From Embleya sp040605455 (GTDB taxonomy: Bacteria; Actinomycetota; Actinomycetes; Streptomycetales; Streptomycetaceae), in the NCBI RefSeq assembly GCF_040605455.1, contig NZ_JBEXCV010000019.1, forward strand, positions 20,985-84,984: 64,000 nucleotides of DNA. Direction: 5' to 3'. The position numbers and the translations under genes were made by a program. This document shows, piece after piece, positions 60,094-64,000 of the stretch. The notes below the pieces were generated by a model. The model was not told the DNA's origin, did not search any database, and worked only from the letters and a program-made list of their open reading frames with translations. Within the stretch, counting starts at the first letter, position 1. Each line of letters starts with the position of its first letter.

Positions 60094-61221
60094 TCAGCAG
60101 CTCTTGCGCACCCGGTCCACGAATGCGCCGAACTCGGCGGCGACCTCGTCGGCGGTCCATTCCAGCGCGGGATCGGCGACGGTGATCTCGGTGTACGACA
60201 GACCCGGCGGGCCCGGCGCGGTCCACCTGCCGGCCAGCCACACCCCGTGCTCGACGGCGTACTCGCGGCCGACTCGGGTAAGCAGTTCGGCCGGGTACGG
60301 CAGCCACATCTGGAACTGCTGGGTGTGCGGGACGGCCGGGTGGACGATCGCCCCGGGCACCCGGGCCAGGCCGGCGGCCACGGTCGCAGCGTGCGCGACA
60401 TAGGTGCTCAGCCGAGGCAGCGTCTCGTCCAGGGCGGCGAGCGCCTCCAGCGCCATCGGCCAGGTCTGGAACGGGCGTCCGCCGTAGCGGTGCCGCCACG
60501 CGTGCGCCTCCTCGATCAATTCGGCGGTGCCCGCGAGGGCCGCACCGGCGCTCGCCCCCAGGCCCTTGTAGTAGGAGACGTACACCGAGTCGAACAGGTC
60601 TACGATCTCGTCGAGTTCGCGCCCGAGGTACGTGGTGCTCTCCCACAACCGCGCGCCGTCCAGGTGCAGCGCGGCGTCACGGTCCCGTGCGGCCTGCACG
60701 GTCGCGATCAGCTCGTCCCACGAGGGCAGTACGAACCCGTGATCGCGCAGCGGGAGTTCGTAGAAGAGCGTGCCGAATCCCTCCCCGGCGGTGCGGATGT
60801 CCTCGGCGGTGATCTGATCGGGACCCTGGGTGAGTGGCAGCGGCCGAAGTCCGGACAGGATCGACACCGCGTCGCGTTCGTAGGTCAACGGATGGGCCCT
60901 CGGGTGTATGCCGACCACGTTCGAACCGGTTGCCCCGGCATGGCAGCGCAGCGCGACCTGCTGGGCCATCGTGCCGGTGGGGAACAGCAGCGCCGCCTCG
61001 GTGCCGAGCAGCTCGGCCGTACGGGTCTCCAGGCGGGCGACCGCGCCGCCGTCGCCGTACGTGTCGGGCCATTCGTCCGGGTCGACCCCGTCTCGCGCGT
61101 ACGCGGACAGCCGGGCCAGTCGTTCGGTGACCGTGGTGGGTCGTACCCCGGACAGGATCCGGTCGCATGCGCGCATCGCGCGCAGCAGGCCGACCTTCTC
61201 GTCGTTTCCGATGTATCCCAT
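60094..61221 (-). CDS. PLP-dependent beta-eliminating lyase / threonine aldolase family
   Basis: The 375-residue fold-type I enzyme has ALLFPTGTMAQQVALRCHAG, ALHLDGARLWES with the PLP-contacting Asp, and SVYVSYYKGLGASAGAALAG with the Schiff-base lysine, as in low-specificity L-threonine aldolases. It would cleave beta-hydroxy amino acids to glycine and an aldehyde, though this subgroup is divergent. Threonine phosphate feeds the aminopropanol arm of B12, so the location next to cob genes is curious but may be chance. ATG 61221 is chosen; GTG 61236 is possible. Confidence 0.88.
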   Translation of the reverse strand: MGYIGNDEKVGLLRAMRACDRILSGVRPTTVTERLARLSAYARDGVDPDEWPDTYGDGGAVARLETRTAELLGTEAALLFPTGTMAQQVALRCHAGATGSNVVGIHPRAHPLTYERDAVSILSGLRPLPLTQGPDQITAEDIRTAGEGFGTLFYELPLRDHGFVLPSWDELIATVQAARDRDAALHLDGARLWESTTYLGRELDEIVDLFDSVYVSYYKGLGASAGAALAGTAELIEEAHAWRHRYGGRPFQTWPMALEALAALDETLPRLSTYVAHAATVAAGLARVPGAIVHPAVPHTQQFQMWLPYPAELLTRVGREYAVEHGVWLAGRWTAPGPPGLSYTEITVADPALEWTADEVAAEFGAFVDRVRKSC

Positions 61222-61270
61222 GCACGCATCATCCACCGCGGGCGGGCGAGCCGGCGGGCCGCTACAAACG

Positions 61271-61309
61271 CAGGCACGGCCCGCACCGGTTCGGTGCGGG
61301 CCGTGCCTG
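61271..61309. terminator. Perfect 18-bp hairpin after the cold-shock gene
   Basis: CAGGCACGGCCCGCACCG and its exact complement flank the loop GTT, 17 bases past the cold-shock stop on the minus strand. It is a very strong intrinsic terminator. Confidence 0.85.
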
Positions 61310-61325
61310 TCAATGATGTGTGCCG

Positions 61326-61526
61326 TCAGACGGTGATGTTCTCCGCCTGCGGGCCCTTCTGGCCCTGAACAGCGTCGTAGGAGACCTTCTGGCCCTCGAC
61401 AAGCTCACGGTAGCCCTGCGACTGGATCGCCGAGTAGTGCGCGAAAACATCCGGGCCGCCGTCGTCCGCCTGGATGAAGCCGAAGCCCTTTTCCGCGTTG
61501 AACCACTTCACGGTTCCAGTAGCCAT
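61326..61526 (-). CDS. Cold-shock protein (CspA family)
   Basis: The 66-residue single-strand nucleic-acid-binding protein starts ATGTVKWFNAEKGFGFI (RNP1 is KGFGFI), then DDGGPDVFAHYSAIQ (RNP2), and ends GQKGPQAENITV. It is an RNA chaperone. The ATG at 61526 has AAGGAG at good spacing; the frame extending to 61643 runs into the 5' leader. The low-GC leader and strong terminator mark a highly expressed monocistronic gene. Confidence 0.97.
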   Translation of the reverse strand: MATGTVKWFNAEKGFGFIQADDGGPDVFAHYSAIQSQGYRELVEGQKVSYDAVQGQKGPQAENITV

Positions 61527-61690
61527 ACAAGTCTCCTTCGTGGTGCCAAATGGAAATGTGCACATGCACAAGTCCAAGTCGCAACAGCAATCCTTTTTCA
61601 CATGAACCCGGTTCGACATAAACAAAAAGCGCCCGACGGTCACGACCGTAAGGCGCTCACAAAATTCATGGGAACCACTACTGCAACTGC
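61527..61690 (-). promoter_or_regulatory. AT-rich leader and promoter of the cold-shock gene
   Basis: This stretch is among the lowest-GC parts of the window, with A- and T-rich words between 61585 and 61680. A long, structured 5' leader is typical of cold-shock genes. I cannot place the exact start site. No gene is seen up to 61816. Confidence 0.5.
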
Positions 61691-61816
61691 GTCGAGGCTA
61701 GCACGGAAAAGTCGCCGACCTCGGAACCCGGGAAATATTTCTCTCCGCGCCGCCCGCGCGGCTCCCGTCACCCGCCCGTGATCCCGCCCGCTTGCCCGGG
61801 CGGGCGGGCCGATCGC

Positions 61817-62965
61817 TCACCGCGGCTCGATGCCCAGTTCGGCCAGGATCGCCGCCGTATGCTCGCCGACCGCCGGGATCGGGCCCATCGCCGCCTCGCG
61901 ATCGGTCACCGTGACCGGCGGCAGCAGCGCACGCAGCGGACCGACGGGCGAGTCGATCAGCCGCACCCGGTCCCGGGCGACGTGTTGCGGGTGCTCGGCG
62001 AACTCGGCGATGGTGCGCATCCGGGCGTTGGCGATGCCGACCTCGTCCAGGCTCGCCACGATCTCGGCGGCCGTGCGGTCCGCGAAGACCGCCTCGATCA
62101 GCTCGGTGAGCCGCTCGTTGCCGGCCACCCGCAGCGAATTGCTGCGAAACCTCGGGTCCTCGACCAGGTCCGGCCGGCCCAGCACCCGCTCGCACAGCGC
62201 GGCCCACTCGCGGTCGTTCTGCACGCCGACGAACACCTGACCGTCGTCGCCGGCGCGATAGGGGCCGTACGGCGCGATCGCCGCGTGTCGGGCCCCGGTG
62301 CGCGGCGGCGCTGTGCCGCCGTAGGTCGCGAAGTAGTACGGGAAGCCCATCCACTCGCCGAGCGCATCCAGCATGGACACCTCGAACGCGCTGCCCTCGC
62401 CGGTGACTCGGCGCTCGTACAGGGCGGTCAGCATGCCGGTGAAGGCGTACATCGCGGCGGCGATGTCGGCGATCGGGATGCCCGCCTTGGCGGGCGCGTC
62501 CGGCGTGCCGGTGACCGACAACAACCCGGCCTCGCACTGCACGAGCAGGTCGTACGCCTTCTTGTCGCGGTAGGGACCGGAAGTCCCATAACCCGATATT
62601 CCACAGACGATCAGCCGCGGAAATCTGGCTCGCAAATCCGCCGCGCCCAGCCCCAGTCGATCCGCCGCGCCGGGCGCCAGATTCTGCACGAACACGTCCG
62701 CGCGCGCGAGCAACCGGTCCAGGATTTCCGCCGCCCGCTCGTCCTTGAGGTCGAGCGCGAGGCTTTCCTTGCCCCGATTGACCCAGACGAAATGACTCGA
62801 CAATCCCTCGACGGTTTCGTCGTACGCACGGGCGAAATCACCCGCGCCGGGCCGCTCGATCTTGATCACGCGTGCGCCGAGATCGGCCAGTTGCCGGGTC
62901 GCGTACGGCGCCGCGATGGCCTGTTCCAGGGAGACGACGGTGACGCCCGCGAGAGGTAGGAGCAC
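61817..62965 (-). CDS. CaiB/BaiF-type CoA-transferase (family III)
   Basis: The 382-residue enzyme has LPLAGVTVVSLEQAIAAPYA, the conserved VIKIERPGAGDFAR, FVWVNRGKESLALDLKD, the AYDLLVQCEAGLLSVTG block with its Asp, and GIPIADIAAAMYAF. Family III enzymes move CoA between carboxylic acids through a catalytic aspartate. Substrate is unknown; the aromatic and fatty-acid catabolic genes in the window are possible contexts, but it stands alone here. The GTG at 62965 opens with the family's usual N-terminus. Confidence 0.93.
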   Translation of the reverse strand: MLLPLAGVTVVSLEQAIAAPYATRQLADLGARVIKIERPGAGDFARAYDETVEGLSSHFVWVNRGKESLALDLKDERAAEILDRLLARADVFVQNLAPGAADRLGLGAADLRARFPRLIVCGISGYGTSGPYRDKKAYDLLVQCEAGLLSVTGTPDAPAKAGIPIADIAAAMYAFTGMLTALYERRVTGEGSAFEVSMLDALGEWMGFPYYFATYGGTAPPRTGARHAAIAPYGPYRAGDDGQVFVGVQNDREWAALCERVLGRPDLVEDPRFRSNSLRVAGNERLTELIEAVFADRTAAEIVASLDEVGIANARMRTIAEFAEHPQHVARDRVRLIDSPVGPLRALLPPVTVTDREAAMGPIPAVGEHTAAILAELGIEPR

Positions 62966-63071
62966 GCGTCCATCTTGACAGAGCGTCAGGAGGGGGACGG
63001 GGCATCGGGGCGGATCCCGAGGCGGGCGGGCGGACAGCCGTGCGGGCCGCCGGGTGGCCGGGTGCCGGGGT

Positions 63072-63119
63072 GCCGGATCGCCCAGTCGCCGGATCGCCCA
63101 GTCGCCGGGCCACCAGGTC
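63072..63119. repeat. 16-bp tandem repeat upstream of the CoA-transferase
   Basis: GCCGGATCGCCCAGTC occurs twice exactly, followed by a degenerate third unit (GCCGGGCCACCAGGTC). It lies in the divergent gap between the CoA-transferase and ArsR genes, which otherwise shows no gene. Confidence 0.75.
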
Positions 63120-63176
63120 GCGGGGTCGCCGGGCCGCGGGGTTGCCGTGGCATCGGCTCCGATGCGGACGAGCCAT

Positions 63177-63194
63177 CGCCCCCCCGGGGGGGCG
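63177..63194. promoter_or_regulatory. CGCCCCCCCGGGGGGGCG palindrome before the ArsR gene
   Basis: A perfect 18-base palindrome is followed two bases later by TTGACG, a possible -35 box, about 60 bp before the ArsR start. It may be the regulator's own operator or simply a GC-rich hairpin. Confidence 0.35.
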
Positions 63195-63257
63195 GTTGAC
63201 GGTGGTCCGGTCCACCCTTCGGCGCGCGCCGAAGCGTCGCGGGCCGATGATGGCGGC

Positions 63258-64000
63258 ATGGACCCGATCGCACGTGCCACCGACCCGGATTCGGTCCCGC
63301 GACTCGCGGCCCTCGCCGCGCTCCTCGCCGACGAGACACGCGCGGCGGTGTGCCTGGCCCTGCTGGATCGGCGCGCCTGGACCGGCGGCGAGCTGGCCCG
63401 GCACTGCGCGGTCGCGCCGTCCACGATCAGCGAGCACCTGACCAGGCTGGTCGAGGGCGGCCTGCTGGTCCAGGAGCGGCAGGGCCGGCACCGCTACGTC
63501 CGGCTGGCCGACGCGGGGGTGGCCCGGATGGTCGAGGACCTGGCCGCCTACGCGACGCCGGCAACCCCTCGGCCGGCGAACTCGCTGCGCGCACACTCGG
63601 CCGGCGCGGCCCTGGCCCGGGGGCGCACCTGCTACGACCACCTGGCCGGCCGGCTCGGCGTGGCGATCACCGACGCGCTCACCGCCCGCGACCTGCTGCG
63701 CCAGGACGCCGGCTTCGCGCTCACCGACACCGGCGTCGACTGGCTCACCGACCTGGGCGCCGACCTGACCACCTCGCGCAAACGCCCGTTGGCCCGCCCG
63801 TGCCTGGACTGGACGGAGCGCCGCCACCACCTGGCAGGCACGGCCGGCGCCGAACTGTGCCGCCTGTTCCGGGCCCGCGGCTGGACCGAGCCGGTCGGCA
63901 CGGGTCGCCTTCGAGGAGGTATTCGTGGTCGGCTTCGAGGGCGTCGAGGACCTCGGCGAGGGTGCCGGGGACCTGGGGGACGGCCTGGTGCTCGTCGGGG
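63258..64000 (+). CDS. ArsR-family regulator, 3' end replaced
   Basis: The N-terminal winged helix is complete: ALAALLADETRAAVCLALLD, GGELARHCAVAPSTISEHLT and GGLLVQERQGRHRYVRL (about residues 17-93). A C-terminal domain with ARPCLDWTERRHHLAGTAGA and ELCRLFRARGWTE follows, seen in a subgroup of actinobacterial ArsR-like repressors without an obvious metal site. After VGTGR (about 63906) the expected terminal segment is replaced by Arg/Gly-rich noise that is the antisense of a glutamine synthetase gene. The frame stays open to the window edge. The protein lacks only its last residues and may still work. Confidence 0.8.
   Translation, partial: MDPIARATDPDSVPRLAALAALLADETRAAVCLALLDRRAWTGGELARHCAVAPSTISEHLTRLVEGGLLVQERQGRHRYVRLADAGVARMVEDLAAYATPATPRPANSLRAHSAGAALARGRTCYDHLAGRLGVAITDALTARDLLRQDAGFALTDTGVDWLTDLGADLTTSRKRPLARPCLDWTERRHHLAGTAGAELCRLFRARGWTEPVGTGRLRGGIRGRLRGRRGPRRGCRGPGGRPGARR
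63903..64000 (-). pseudogene. Glutamine synthetase near-C-terminal fragment (edge)
   Basis: On the minus strand the frame entering at 64000 reads VPQVPGTLAEVLDALEADHE followed by YLLEGD, a block close to the C-terminus of GlnA-type glutamine synthetases. The sequence should continue VFTPDLIETW but switches at about 63904 to the antisense of the ArsR gene and reaches a stop near 63745. The rest of the gene lies beyond the window. GlnA here has lost about 50 C-terminal residues. Confidence 0.65.

Noticed and set aside
1..64000. CRISPR array
   Set aside because: The tandem repeats seen have 6-45 bp units that are contiguous or degenerate, with no regular spacers and no cas genes.

Overview
The window is very GC-rich, uses GTG and TTG starts freely, and packs genes with GTGA or ATGA overlaps. 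It carries SARP, TetR, Fur and ArsR regulators, a Tat-exported deacetylase, a hybrid CobG/CbiD corrin pathway and remnants of polyketide genes. All of this fits a Streptomyces-like actinomycete (Streptomycetaceae or a close relative). The mix of catabolic operons, defence genes and many gene fragments suggests a chromosome arm rather than the conserved core.

Layout. (1) 1-2757, minus strand: an aryl-CoA catabolic operon of aryl-CoA ligase, hotdog thioesterase and an anthraniloyl/salicylyl-CoA-type flavin monooxygenase cut by the left edge. (2) 3-7.7 kb: glmS with a small conserved gene, an SDR remnant, a conserved hypothetical and two coupled GNAT enzymes. (3) 8-12.8 kb: a fused indolepyruvate:ferredoxin oxidoreductase followed by an acyl-CoA dehydrogenase. 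(4) 12.9-16.9 kb: an integrase tail, a DUF6247-like gene, a secreted SGNH lipase, a TetR regulator facing a 5'-truncated SDR, and an ATP-dependent DNA-ligase homologue in which glutamine replaces the catalytic lysine. (5) 17-21.1 kb: relics of a polyketide locus (type II thioesterase, SARP, metallophosphoesterase with Sfp-type PPTase, a SnoaL stub and a KR/TE scar). (6) 21.2-27.5 kb: a 570-residue repeat-built membrane protein, DUF421, GNAT and CYTH-CHAD proteins, a wrecked GHKL/DUF4420 defence locus and a DUF427 protein. (7) 27.6-35.1 kb, minus strand: a complete eight-gene operon that takes 3-hydroxyanthranilate by meta cleavage to pyruvate and acetyl-CoA. (8) 35.4-41.8 kb: a type I restriction-modification locus hsdM-hsdS-hsdR. 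(9) 42-46.9 kb: an alpha/beta hydrolase, a cytochrome P450, two small membrane proteins and a NodB deacetylase. (10) 47-59.9 kb: an aerobic/hybrid cobalamin locus (fur-like gene, cobG, cobH, cobIJ, cobK, cbiD, cobM, cobL, cobN) with a cobalamin riboswitch ahead of cobN. (11) 60-64 kb: a PLP aldolase, a cold-shock protein, a CaiB-type CoA-transferase, and an ArsR gene whose end is fused to the truncated end of glutamine synthetase.

Metabolic theme. Several systems relate to aromatic amino acids: indolepyruvate/arylpyruvate oxidation, aminobenzoyl-CoA activation, and 3-hydroxyanthranilate cleavage (the last steps of the kynurenine route). No kynurenine-forming genes are in the window, so their link is an inference. 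A second theme is erosion: at least eight gene fragments or fusion scars lie between intact operons.

No tRNA, rRNA, CRISPR array or complete insertion sequence was recognised.
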